Translations under genes and position numbers: made by a program | Shown here: positions 55,618 to 64,000 of the stretch, in pieces | Position numbering within the stretch: the stretch's first letter is position 1 | Layout: each line of letters opens with the position of its first letter | Notes under the pieces: model-generated | The model's database searches: none | What the model was told of the DNA's origin: nothing | What the model saw: the letters and a program-made list of their open reading frames with translations, nothing else | Assembly: GCA_028673005.1 (NCBI GenBank) | Contig: CM054116.1 | Location: 149,355,173-149,419,172 of the forward strand | Direction of reading: 5' to 3' | Source: Tanypteryx hageni | Lineage: Eukaryota; Arthropoda; Insecta; Odonata; Petaluridae | Length of the DNA stretch: 64,000 nt

Positions 55618-56078
55618 ATGTCGCCTTCAATAACTTTAGCTGAAGCTTCATCTCCTGGGTATAAACGAAGTAATGAAAGAGTGATTATTCTAGCCTATAG
55701 TAACGCTACTCGTAACCACAAATTAAAACTCGTACTTATCGGAAAGGCCAAGAAAACTACAATCTTTCAAAAACTTAGCTCCTACTGTTCTACCACTTTT
55801 GTGTAAGTACTGCTTACCTCGCGGCAAGGAAGAGAAGCAGAGTCTGGAAACAAACTTCAATCACCCAATTTTTTTGACAATAACTTTAACTTCAAACAAT
55901 AGTTTTGTACTCTATTATGTTAGTCGTGCTGTAGAATAATTATTAATAAACGTGATTTCATACTTGTGTTACACTTCAAATTTTTGTTTCGTTTCGCCCC
56001 GTTGTTTTACGTATAGTCCGACATTTTCCGTAATCGGATCACTCCTCGGTCCACTTTAGGTCGGATTATCGAGACTCT
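55618..56078 (+). pseudogene. Tigger/jerky-like transposase fragment with 3' terminus
   Basis: The frame reads LAEASSPGYKRSNERVIIL, YSNATRNHKLKLVLIGKAKK. This is the block after the first catalytic D in jerky/Tigger transposases (PG-x-K-x-S-x-ER-x-T-x-L-x-C-x-NA-x-G-x-HKLK). It breaks off after a few residues. Downstream, GTAATCGGATCACTCCTCGG and GGTCGGATTATCGAGACTC (to 56078) look like a Tigger terminus before the CT/TA microsatellite. Confidence 0.65.
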
Positions 56079-56091
56079 CTCTCTCTCTCTA

Positions 56092-56162
<71 letters not shown>
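56079..56162. repeat. (CT)n(TA)n microsatellite
   Basis: CTCTCTCT runs into more than 65 bases of TA. Confidence 0.97.
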
Positions 56163-56165
<3 letters not shown>

Positions 56166-56424
56166 TGAGAGGGATTTCCCAAGTAGGAGGGATAATGGCC
56201 AATTCCTTAATTATAATGAAACATATTATCTTTTCAAAGCCCCCATTTTAGAAGGGGCAATTACGAGAGCACTTTAGTATTACTGTTTCTTTCCTTTACC
56301 TCTTGTTCGCCAGCTGAAGAAGGCTCCAGTGTGTATAGACAGAGGGTACAGCCACGTCAGAATCCTATTGGGCCGCAATCCATTCCTCTTGCGGCTGAGG
56401 TCTGATCAATCTCCTCAGGGTATA

Positions 56425-56428
<4 letters not shown>
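56163..56428 (+). repeat. Penelope-like 3' end relic, unit 1
   Basis: Between two TA tracts, with GCTGAAGAAGGCTCCAGTGT, resembling the start of the 3' motif of the other units. The downstream GAAA part is not conserved. Confidence 0.4.

Positions 56429-56480
<52 letters not shown>
56429..56480. repeat. (TA)n microsatellite
   Basis: About 50 bases of TA. Confidence 0.97.
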
Positions 56481-56482
<2 letters not shown>

Positions 56483-56608
56483 TCATTATCCTCGCAAAGA
56501 TGAAAGTGGGAAATCTCTCTTGCTGGTGAGTTATGCCTTGTTTACTCCTTTTTTCTTCTCATCATTAATGAATTCTATATTTATTCTCCCTTTACAAACA
56601 CACACCAC

Positions 56609-56611
<3 letters not shown>

Positions 56612-56677
<66 letters not shown>

Positions 56678-56711
56678 TATATATACACATATATACATAC
56701 ACACACGCACG

Positions 56712-56760
<49 letters not shown>
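56612..56760. repeat. (TA)n(CA)n compound microsatellite
   Basis: TA tract, then TACACA/CACGCACACACA, then TA again. Frames through it encode I/Y or C/V repeats only. Confidence 0.97.
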
Positions 56761-56762
<2 letters not shown>

Positions 56763-56954
56763 TTACTCTATCGCTGAAGAAGGGCATAGACCCGATAAGC
56801 TTGCGTGTTTTTTTGTGTTTTTTGTGTTCGTGTGTTCAACGTGTCTCTTTGACGCCCCCAGCAGCCTGCCATCTTGGTCCCGACTTGGTAAGTGTCTGCT
56901 GGGCTTCCTTCAACACCTTGTTGCTACCCTCATCACTACCTTTTCATTTCCTTG

Positions 56955-56957
<3 letters not shown>
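56761..56957 (+). repeat. Penelope-like 3' end, unit 2
   Basis: AGTTACTCTATCGCTGAAGA, CCCGATAAGCTTGCGTG, TCAACGTGTCTCTTTGACGC, CTGCTGGGCTTCC and CAACACCTTGTTGCTACC. These match the 3' region of Penelope-like element 1 (33170-32985, inverted). Confidence 0.75.

Positions 56958-57011
<54 letters not shown>
56958..57011. repeat. (TA)n microsatellite
   Basis: About 50 bases of TA between two Penelope-like units. Confidence 0.97.
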
Positions 57012-57013
<2 letters not shown>

Positions 57014-57322
57014 TCCCTTTCGACCATTCCCCAACCCCCTCCATATCCTCCAATCCCCGACTTTTCCGCACTACCCTTCCTCCCTCCCCCCCAATGCCTC
57101 CACCCAGTGTTACCGCCTTCAGTTGTCTCTCTCCTGTTCTGACGAAGGGATCGTCCCCGAAAGCTTCAGTGTTTTATTGTGTTCGTTTTACGTGTGTCAC
57201 TTCGACCCCCCCCCAGCAACTCGCCAACCTGAAGTCATCTTATTGGTGAGTGCTCACTGGGCTTCCTTATCCCAACAACTTGTTGCCATCCATTTATTCC
57301 ATTTACCTTTCCTATTCCGTAA

Positions 57323-57325
<3 letters not shown>
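57012..57325 (+). repeat. Penelope-like 3' end, unit 3
   Basis: CCCCAACCCCCTCCATATCC, TTCCGCACTACCCTTCC, ATGCCTCCACCCAGTGTTAC, the CTGACGA...GAAA motif (57139-57162), ACTTCGACCCC, GTGAGTGCTCACTGGGCTTC. Nearly co-linear with 33290-32985 inverted, so it is a shorter 5'-truncated copy of element 1's family. Confidence 0.85.

Positions 57326-57361
<36 letters not shown>
57326..57361. repeat. (TA)n microsatellite
   Basis: TA tract between Penelope-like units 3 and 4. Confidence 0.95.
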
Positions 57362-57364
<3 letters not shown>

Positions 57365-57500
57365 GTCTCTATCTTGTGCTGACGAAGGGATCACCCCCGA
57401 AAGCTTCCATGTTTTTTGTTTGTGTTTTACATGTGTCACTTCGACACACAGCATCTCGCCAACTTGATATCAATGTTCACTGTGTTTTCTTGGCGTACCT
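57362..57500 (+). repeat. Penelope-like 3' end, unit 4
   Basis: AGTTGTCTCTATCTTGTGCT starts directly after TA, followed by the CTGACGA...GAAA motif (57379-57402), TGTGTCACTTCGACAC and CTCGCCAACTTGAT. The 3' end grades into unassigned sequence. Confidence 0.8.
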
Positions 57501-57960
57501 TACGCCCTCCTCCCTTTTCCCTACCCCCACTTTATTTCCGTTTTTACCCTGCGTGATCGTAATCGTTATAAATTTTCTGTCGATTAATACCAATGTCTAC
57601 TAAGTTCCCTCATCGTACCCTACGCTCTCCCCCCCTTTCCCCCTCCTACTCCTTACATTCTCCTTTTTGCTCCCTATTCGTAAATACCCCTCTTTTCCTT
57701 ACCCCAGTTTTTACTATGGGAAATGGGAATCTGGCAACTGGGAATACGAGCATTTGCTACTAGAGCATTTGGTATTAATGGCAACTGGGTTTTATGGCAA
57801 GTGGGATTCGAGCATTCGAATTCGAGAAACTGGGACTAAACCATAAATTATGGCCCGGAGGTAGTCTCCGAGAGAACTAGCCTAGCTCCAAGTTTCATAT
57901 ACACACACACACGGCAAGCGAGGCGATCTCATAAGACTACATTCCATTTTTTTAAAATTA
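57501..57960. other. Pyrimidine-rich then short-motif repeat stretch
   Basis: A C/T-rich part (to about 57700) is followed by repeated GGCAACTGGGA/T and GAGCATT(T/C) motifs (57729-57830). No gene. Confidence 0.4.
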
Positions 57961-58004
57961 GGCTAAATACACATATTATCTGTTGCTTTATTACTTCGAA
58001 CAAT

Positions 58005-58205
58005 AACAGAGTTATGAATTTGGAAGAAACGATTTTTTCCGAAGAATGTTCCGTGACTCGTTACCAAAGACATTTTCCTAACGTTATTTTGATTGAGTGA
58101 TAATTCGAGTAAACATAGTGACCGAAGCTTTCTTTTATTATCCCAGGGAACCATCCATCCAGCAGAGAGACCGTTATAATACGTTGACGACGCTTGGTCT
58201 GCGTA
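58005..58205 (+). repeat. Dispersed repeat family B, copy 2
   Basis: ATTTGGAAGAAACGATT, CCGTGACTCGTTACCAAAGA and TTATTATCCCAGGGAACC align with 62315-62450 at about 65-70%. An open frame of 77 codons continues to 58330 after the acceptor-like TTATCCCAG, unrecognised. Confidence 0.5.
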
Positions 58206-58344
58206 TCTCGAGAGAGGATATCCATGATCTATTGACTACCAAGGACAACGCCGCATATCGCGACGAACATGCAAAGTCGAAATCACCCGGATATATTCTA
58301 AAGAGGTATTTCATCAGCAAAAATAAATGAACAAGTTTAAAGAA

Positions 58345-59062
58345 TCTTATGTGGCCACCACACGACTCTCTCCATACCTGTAATATCTCGAAAATTTTCA
58401 AATTGGTTAAATGATAATAAATATTTTAAGGAACTGCGAAAAAGATTTCAAGATAACAGGGAGCAGAAATAAACTCAAACGATAGCTTCTGTTATTAGAT
58501 ATAGCGACGAAATTCCAAAGATTGAGAAAATAAAATGGAGCGTTACTAATTGTAAGACGTCACTAAGCGTCAATCGTTTACAAAAGTCGCCTACAGGTGG
58601 TCTAGAAAACAACTTTTAAAATATCTCTTTAAAAATGCATTGTATGGGAAAATGTTTCGAACAAACCTTGTAGAGAATTTAATTTCCTACAACATTTATG
58701 CTAATACTTTTTTACATTCATCAAATATTAAAACAAATATTTCAAAAAAACTGATAAGTGACGAGAGTAATCACCCACTTTCGGTTGGCCCATTTTTCTC
58801 AAAATCCAAACACTTACTGTAACTTTGAAAAAAATGTCGAATATAAAATTTATCGATGACCTGATTAATAGTTTTTGTGTTAGAGGCGCCACAAAATTCC
58901 GGTCAGACACACAGACAGACACTCAAAGACATCATCGAGAAATGGTCAAAACGTGTTCAGGGGTCCTCAAAACGTGTATTTCCATTGAACTCTCGAATTC
59001 GATTTTTTTCATGAAAACTACTTTCCCCTATGCTACGTACATGGAAAAAGAAAAAACTTAAT
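58345..59062 (-). repeat. Dispersed repeat family A, copy 7a (inverted arm)
   Basis: Inverted, near-complete copy from ATGTGGCCACCACACGACTC to CTACGTACATGGAAAAAG. Together with 59072-59662 it forms a head-to-head inverted pair. Confidence 0.85.
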
Positions 59063-59071
59063 TGTTTTTTA

Positions 59072-59662
59072 ACTTCTCCATATACGTAGTATATGGGAAA
59101 GTATTATTTTCATTAAAAAAATCGACTTTGGGATTTCAACGAAAATACACATTTTGAGGCCCCTTGAACACGTTTTGACCATTTTCTCGATGGTGTCAGT
59201 GTGTGTGTATGCGATAGCTTTATTCGGGTGCTCGAACTCAAAAATCAGGTCAATGCGAAATTTTACATTTAACATTTTTATAAAAGTCGCAAGAGCTGAT
59301 TATTTTTTGGTAAAAATTGGTCAACTCTTGTAACTTATCCCTAATTTTGAAGTATTTGCTTTAATATTTGATAAATGTAAAAATGTATCTGAGTTAATAT
59401 TGTAGGAAATTTTATTTTCTACAACTATTGTTTGAAACATTTTTCCATATAATGCATTGTTTAAGAGATATCTTATATTTTTAACTGCCACCACCACGCC
59501 ACCTACCGAAGACTATTGTTAACAATTGACGTTTAGTTACATCTTAGTAACGCTCCAATTTCTTTTCTTAATTGTTGGAGCTTTGTGGCTATATCCGATA
59601 TCAGAAGGTTTGAGTTTATTTCTTTTCTATGTAAAGTATAAAATTTTCTCGCAGTTTCTTAA
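59072..59662 (+). repeat. Dispersed repeat family A, copy 7b (direct arm), broken by piggyBac
   Basis: Starts CTTCTCCATATACGTAGTAT and runs through all blocks to CTCGCAGTTTCTTAA, where the piggyBac element begins. Confidence 0.85.
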
Positions 59663-59969
59663 CCCGCCATTGGTCGCGCCGTGAGATTTTCTCTCACACA
59701 AGATTTAGTTTCAAAATTTTGTTTACTTTGCAACGCGCGAGCACGCCACCTCTCTCTATACCTTCTGTCATTTTGCTATTCTTTCGACTCGTCCACATGG
59801 CATTTCCGCCGGTGGCGTTGGAGTCGCGGTAGAGAGTGGTCTTTGCACGTGTGTCTCAAGGCGTGAGATTTTTTTCTCATCGCGCGACCAACGGTGTTAC
59901 GATATTTAACTGGGAGTGATTTTGGAAAAAATAAACCTATACCTGCAATAATTGAATATGTTAAAAGAG

Positions 59970-60087
59970 GTAAGTGCTTACATAGTTATTATTGATTTAT
60001 TTATCATTTTGCTTTATAAATAATTAATTTCTGACATTTTTGTAGTTCAGCCGACAAGTGTTTCTAGCATTTCTTTTGTTTCTGTAG
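59970..60087 (+). other. Probable intron in piggyBac 5' leader
   Basis: A consensus donor AGAG|GTAAGT and a pyrimidine-rich acceptor TTTGTTTCTGTAG flank 118 bases immediately before the transposase ATG. An alternative acceptor (TTTTTGTAG) lies at about 60046. Confidence 0.5.
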
Positions 60088-60537
60088 ATGTCATCACGAG
60101 AAATACAACAAATCTTGATTGCGAGCTGGATTGATGATGAAGATGAAGTTGAGGAAGAGCTTAATCAGGATGAGGACCTGGAGTGCCTGGCGGATACCTC
60201 GGAAGAGGATGGTCCCAGTGAGCATTCGGATCATAACAGTGACACCGAACAATCAGGCGAGGAAGATTCTGAAGCAGATGAGTCTGACATTAGACACTCA
60301 ACCTATCAAGGAGATTACACTATGGGTAAAGACAAGACTACCAAATGGTTTCTTCATCCTCCAAGTCCAAACTCAGGCACACGTGCGCAAAACATCGTCA
60401 TCCATCTGCCAGGCGTAAAAAACGTAGCCAAGTATGCCAAATCTCCTCTCGAGTGTTTTGAGCTCTTTATAACCTATGAAATGACCGAAGAAATAGTGCT
60501 TTGTACTAATAACTGTCTCTTATTTATTGAGAGCTAA
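60088..60537 (+). pseudogene. piggyBac transposase, N-terminal part
   Basis: ATG 60088 follows the acceptor directly. The leader is strongly acidic (DDEDEVEEELNQDEDLE, HSDHNSDTEQSGEEDSE), as in piggyBac transposases. The DDBD start follows: KWFLHPPSPNSGTRAQNIV, VAKYAKSPLECFELFITYEM, IVLCTNN. The frame is lost between 60510 and 60530, where relatives continue with a short segment to RAKYSRQ; the next frame supplies this. A single-base change separates them. Confidence 0.88.
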
Positions 60538-61804
60538 GTATAGTAGACAGCGTGATTGCAAGGCCACTGATTTTATCGAAATTAGAGCTCTCTTAGGTCT
60601 GCTGTACCTTGCTGGACTTTATAAGATGCACCATACTAACGTTGAAGAGTTGTGGAGTGCAGACGGGACTGCTCCTGATATTTTCAGATCGACAATGTCG
60701 CAAAGAAGGTTCTATCTATTGCTTAGAGCATTATGTTTCGATCTTTACCGGGATCGTGCAGAGAGAATACGTTCGGACAACTTGGCTCCAATAAGAAAAA
60801 TATTTGATAATTTTGTGCGTCACTGCCAAGAAAATTTCCAGGTAGGAGAGTATATCACCATTGACGAAATGCTGGATGCATTCAGAGGAAGGTGCAAATT
60901 TCGTCAATACATGTGTAACAAGCCAGCTAAGTATGGATTAAAAATTTATGCTTCTGTTGATTCACGAACGTTTTACACTTCAAACCTTGAAGTTTACGCT
61001 GGAGCTCAGCCCGAAGGACCCTTCAAAACTAGCAACTCAGCAAGGGATGTCATCATGCACTTAGTTGGACCTATTCTGGGCACTGGAAGAAACATTACAG
61101 TTGACAACTACTTCTTGTCTATTCCTCTGGCTGATGATCTAGTCAATAATCACAGAACAACGATTGTTGGCACTCTGAACAAGCGAAAGCGGGAAATTCC
61201 TCCAAGTTTTCTTCATACAAGGGGAAGAACAGTAACCAGCAGCAAGTATGGATTCGGAGCGAAGGTTACTATTGTTTCTTACATACCAAAGAAGAATAAA
61301 AACGTTTTGATGTTGTCCACATTGCACAACGACAGTAAGATTGATGAAGATTCAGGGCAGGCACGAAAACCGGAAGTCATCTGTTTTTATAATTCGACAA
61401 AAGATGTTGTTGACCAGATGAAGTCCTTGTATTCTGTGGCAAGAGTGAGATTTAGATGGCCCCTGACATTATTTTTTTCGATCTTAAACATAGCTGGAAT
61501 TAATAGTCAAATAATATACGAGGCAAATACAAATGTTCTTCTCAAGCGCCGTAACTACCTGAAGGATTTGGCCTTGATCCTCGCGAAACCTGAATTGACC
61601 AGGCGAGCAACTGTTGCCACATTACCAAGTGCCCTACGAGGAAGCATGAGCCGTGTACTTGGTGCTGATAATCCCACTACTTCCAAGGATGTGCCACCAG
61701 AACTATGTGCAAAGTGTCCAAGGAGGAAAAATAGAAAAGTAAAAAAAACGACGTTATTCCCGCTCGATTCATATTTGCCCAGAGCATACCGTACATTCTT
61801 GTGA
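60527..61804 (+). CDS. piggyBac transposase, catalytic part
   Basis: The 425-codon frame holds the DDD catalytic core of piggyBac (PGBD-like) transposases. IRALLGLLYLAGLYKMHHTN and the W-x3-DGTAPDIFRSTMS block come first. The catalytic residues are D113 (YITIDEMLDAFRGRC), D193 (NITVDNYFLSIPLADDL) and D296 (STKDVVDQMKSLYS). RWPLTLFFSILNIAGINSQI follows and the linker ends ELCAKCPRRKNRKVKK. The Cys-rich C-terminal zinc domain is lost in this frame at a run of eight A (61741-61748). In the next frame it is intact (HICPEHTVHSCDDCH) to a stop at 61838. The frame has no ATG start of its own; it continues the 60088 protein after one base shift. With both single-base shifts repaired the protein would be full length, so the copy is young or the shifts are assembly errors. 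Confidence 0.92.
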   Translation: MRAKYSRQRDCKATDFIEIRALLGLLYLAGLYKMHHTNVEELWSADGTAPDIFRSTMSQRRFYLLLRALCFDLYRDRAERIRSDNLAPIRKIFDNFVRHCQENFQVGEYITIDEMLDAFRGRCKFRQYMCNKPAKYGLKIYASVDSRTFYTSNLEVYAGAQPEGPFKTSNSARDVIMHLVGPILGTGRNITVDNYFLSIPLADDLVNNHRTTIVGTLNKRKREIPPSFLHTRGRTVTSSKYGFGAKVTIVSYIPKKNKNVLMLSTLHNDSKIDEDSGQARKPEVICFYNSTKDVVDQMKSLYSVARVRFRWPLTLFFSILNIAGINSQIIYEANTNVLLKRRNYLKDLALILAKPELTRRATVATLPSALRGSMSRVLGADNPTTSKDVPPELCAKCPRRKNRKVKKTTLFPLDSYLPRAYRTFL

Positions 61805-61838
61805 CGATTGCCATAAAAGACTGATAAGTGAGAAATAA
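61805..61838 (+). pseudogene. piggyBac transposase C-terminal end in shifted frame
   Basis: The alternative frame runs on past the stop at 61802-61804 and ends at TAA 61836-61838 with CDDCHKRLISEK. This supplies the last Cys and His ligands of the piggyBac C-terminal zinc domain. Confidence 0.7.
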
Positions 61839-62080
61839 TTTAAAATTCAAAATATTTTTCTGAGAGTATTCTTTTTCAAGTTATGCCAAATTAAGGAGAA
61901 ATACACCAATTTTTGTTAATTTTTTATTCTCACGATGATAAATTAAAAAAAAGATTTGATACGATGGTTTATTAACAAAAATTGAATGAAAATGAAAAGG
62001 TTTAATCTTTTATTTATCTAAATATAACCTGAAAATCGGCATTAACTGTTCCGTTAGGAATCGAGAAGCATAAACGAATG
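61839..62080. other. piggyBac 3' untranslated region
   Basis: AT-rich, no gene. Confidence 0.5.
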
Positions 62081-62299
62081 TATGAGAGAAAATCTCACGA
62101 GCGATTCTTTACAGAATAAAATACGGCCCTGGCAGCACGGGTTTCATGAAATTCGGTCCATCGATGCAAAAGTTGGTATTTGGGGAGAGACATACAAAAC
62201 CACAGACGCGACCATTTTCGATAAGGCTATGTTTCCTTCTGAAACCATGCAAAAAATTGATTTCTGTAACATCCCTCGTTTCTTCATTTCCATTCGTCT

Positions 62300-62680
62300 T
62301 ACTTAGAGTCGTAAAATTGGAAGAATCGTCGCGAAAGAATTTTCTGTGACCTGTTGCCAAAGAAAGCTTTCTTAAAATCATGATAATTGTAAACGGTTTT
62401 GATGAAATTTAGTAACGGAAGTATTTCCTGTTATTCCAGAGAGGACCAGCCCTTCGGAAACAAGAGGATAACGAAGACGGAGACCATGTTGCATCATCGG
62501 TTGCCATTGCATGTTCTCTGTGTCCTGAGAAGACGTCTTCGGCCCATGGGCTCCCAAAGGACAACGTTACTTTTCAATTCCTTCAAGAGACGATTATAGG
62601 CTTCAACTCCGGTTGAGCAACTCGGTGGATCGACAAAAGTTGAACATTTAAACCCGGATTCATTTAGTTGAGCAACCAGC
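62300..62680 (+). repeat. Dispersed repeat family B, copy 3
   Basis: AAAATTGGAAGAATCGTCGC, CTGTTGCCAAAGAAAGC and TGTTATTCCAGAGAGGACCA match the 58-kb copy. The part from ACCATGTTGCATCATCGG to AAGTTGAACATTTAAACCC matches the 54.7-kb copy inverted. It is the longest copy and links the other two. Confidence 0.65.
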
Positions 62681-63124
62681 AATTCAACTAACTAGTCTGC
62701 AACACGGTATTGAATGCATGCATTATGGATCAGACTAAGCAATTCCACAAACTCAGAACAAGATCAGGAACAATACCCGTGATTCGTAGTATCATATGGT
62801 GACACGCGAGATAACCCAACGGAGCCTTTAATTGGCCTATTTGTGTAAGGATGTTGACCGAGGCAACTTACGCTTAATATAGGTTTATATCCTGTTTACG
62901 CGAACAAAATCAAATTATGTCTCATATTTAGGCGTAATTTCGTACAAAATTGATCCTCTTAAGAGAGGAAGGATTTAGCAAGGAGATGAAGTTTAATCTT
63001 GTCAATTTTTAACAAATTGTCGATTCATTCCGTAATGGTTCCAACGACATCGATAAAAACTCATTCAGTTCTGCAGCTTGGTGTAGTAAACGACGATAAA
63101 TGAGCAGTATTTATCAGAAACAAA
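62681..63124. other. Unassigned stretch
   Basis: No supported feature. Confidence 0.4.
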
Positions 63125-63260
63125 TACAGTTAAACGTCGGTCTAAAGGAATATTCGGTAAAACGAAATTATATTCCGTCCCCTGCCAATTTACTCTGTGT
63201 GACACTATGTAAAAATGCTTCGTTTTATCGAATATCGATGTAACGAAAATATCGATTTAG
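63125..63260 (+). mobile_element. Tigger-like element, one terminus
   Basis: TA then CAGTTAAACGTCGGTCTAAA at 63127, followed by AACGAAA and ATCGAATATCGATGTAACGA motifs, resembles a Tigger-type left end. No right end inside the window. Confidence 0.4.
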
Positions 63261-63799
63261 CGCAATAAAAACACGATCGTTATAACAAAGTATGTAAAAA
63301 AATTCCTTCGACAATACGATGCACATTTTTTTCTGGGTTTGGTTTTTAGCATTTGGCAATGCTGCAGTGACTCGGCGACATCTCAGTCCAGGCAAATGTA
63401 TTGGCCGACTAGCAACCAATGGGCAGGTTCTTCACATATCTATCGGACAGTCCAGAAAAGAAATTACGGACTTTTTATAAGAAGTAACCACTAATTCGCG
63501 GTTTTTATTCTTATAATTATTTTATTATGTATATGTAACCATCGTTCTGACATTTTGGCTAAAGTGCAATATATTGCCATTGACTGTGGCACCGCAAATG
63601 ACTATGGCCAAATACGGAACTACGTCCTACAGTAATATGTTCTCGTATGAATAAACGATGTTTGCACATCGAAAAACTATTCCTTTTTATTCCAATAAAA
63701 CTTTCTGTTAACATGGAATGTAATGATGAAATATCTGTCTGAAAAATGAATGTTCTTTTCAAGGCGAGATGAAATACTTGCAGTATGCAAGCACCTTCT
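63261..63799. other. Unassigned stretch
   Basis: Possibly the interior of the element that starts at 63127; no coding sequence. Confidence 0.35.
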
Positions 63800-64000
63800 A
63801 CTAGTTATATATAGACGTTTCTTACAGAGGAGGAGGAGGATACTAATGTTTAGGCACTTCCAGATGAGCTGTACATTCGAAATTTTTTTCTTAGGTAGGA
63901 TTCTGTGCATAACCGACTAGAAAAAACGAAAATCTTGGAAAAGTGCAACAATGCGGCCGCTAAAAATTCGCAATTGTTTGGAAAAATTTTCAAGGTTTAT
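63800..64000 (-). repeat. Dispersed repeat R2, copy 2
   Basis: Inverted match to 39640-39905: TAGACGTTTCTTACAGAGGA, TAATGTTTAGGCACTTCCAG, AATTTTTTTCTTAGGT, ATCTTGGAAAAGTGCAACAA, GCGGCCGCTAAAAATTCGCA. It continues past the window end. Confidence 0.8.

Larger units (their letters stand above)
59659..62105 (+). mobile_element. piggyBac-family element (right end degraded)
   Basis: TTAA at 59659-59662 is followed by CCCGCCATTGGTCGCG, a CCC-start typical of piggyBac. The subterminal GTGAGATTTTCTCTCAC recurs, inverted and changed, at about 59863-59881 and 62081-62097. The segment 59659-59900 is itself bounded by imperfect inverted repeats. No GGG-TTAA was found at the right side, so that end is truncated or diverged near 62105. 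The element carries a transposase with an intron-like leader. Confidence 0.82.

Noticed and set aside
1..64000. CRISPR arrays, bacterial operons, prophage or rRNA genes
   Set aside because: Direct repeats found are dispersed or satellite-like without spacer structure, and all recognisable genes are eukaryotic or eukaryotic transposons.

Overview
The window looks like nuclear DNA of an arthropod, most probably an insect. It has a spliced gene with a zinc-finger-associated domain (ZAD, typical of insect zinc-finger proteins), AT-rich non-coding DNA, long (TA)n tracts, tRNA-derived SINE-like repeats and many eukaryotic transposons (hAT, Tigger/pogo, piggyBac, HARBI1-like, Ty3/Gypsy, Penelope-like, LINE). 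There are no bacterial operons, rRNA genes or CRISPR arrays. The species cannot be named from this sequence.

Host gene: a minus-strand ZAD gene starts at 46531. Five coding exons can be placed (46397-46531, 45783-45944, 45359-45415, 44941-45030, 35604-35663). All fit phase-0 junctions and together give 168 residues. Its DNA-binding fingers were not found and may lie beyond position 1. The 9.3-kb fourth intron is filled with a Tigger copy, SINE-like repeats, a Penelope-like fragment and duplicated intron sequence. The exon 1 splice donor appears to have lost one G. A THAP-domain reading frame, now interrupted, starts divergently at 46946 with a TGACGTCA palindrome between the two. Weaker candidate exons lie at 4981-5269, 25877-26002 and 51515-51575.

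1-11 kb: hAT and LINE remnants, a probable degenerate ~340-bp tandem array (5995-7450), a complete hAT MITE (7914-8211), a HARBI1-like remnant and a G-rich 15-bp minisatellite (9517-9780). 11-23 kb: a nested stack. Two Tigger transposase copies lie tail to tail; each is split by a hAT element with a perfect 8-bp target duplication, and the second hAT carries a piggyBac-type insert at TTAA. 23-27 kb: MITEs, (TA)n and unassigned DNA. 27.2-32.8 kb: a young Ty3/Gypsy retrotransposon (27223-32841) with near-identical LTRs, a 4-bp target duplication, an initiator-Met-tRNA primer site and two frameshifts.

33-44 kb: two 5'-truncated Penelope-like elements with GIY-YIG domains, a truncated Tigger-like MITE, SINE-like repeats and a decayed Tigger transposase. 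47-59 kb: a mosaic of one dispersed repeat family in both orientations, a SINE, a 1.0-kb TIR element and an array of Penelope-like 3' ends separated by (TA)n. 59.7-62.1 kb: a nearly intact piggyBac transposase with two frameshifts. The transposons do not work together with the host gene; they are layered insertions whose order can be read from nesting and target duplications.
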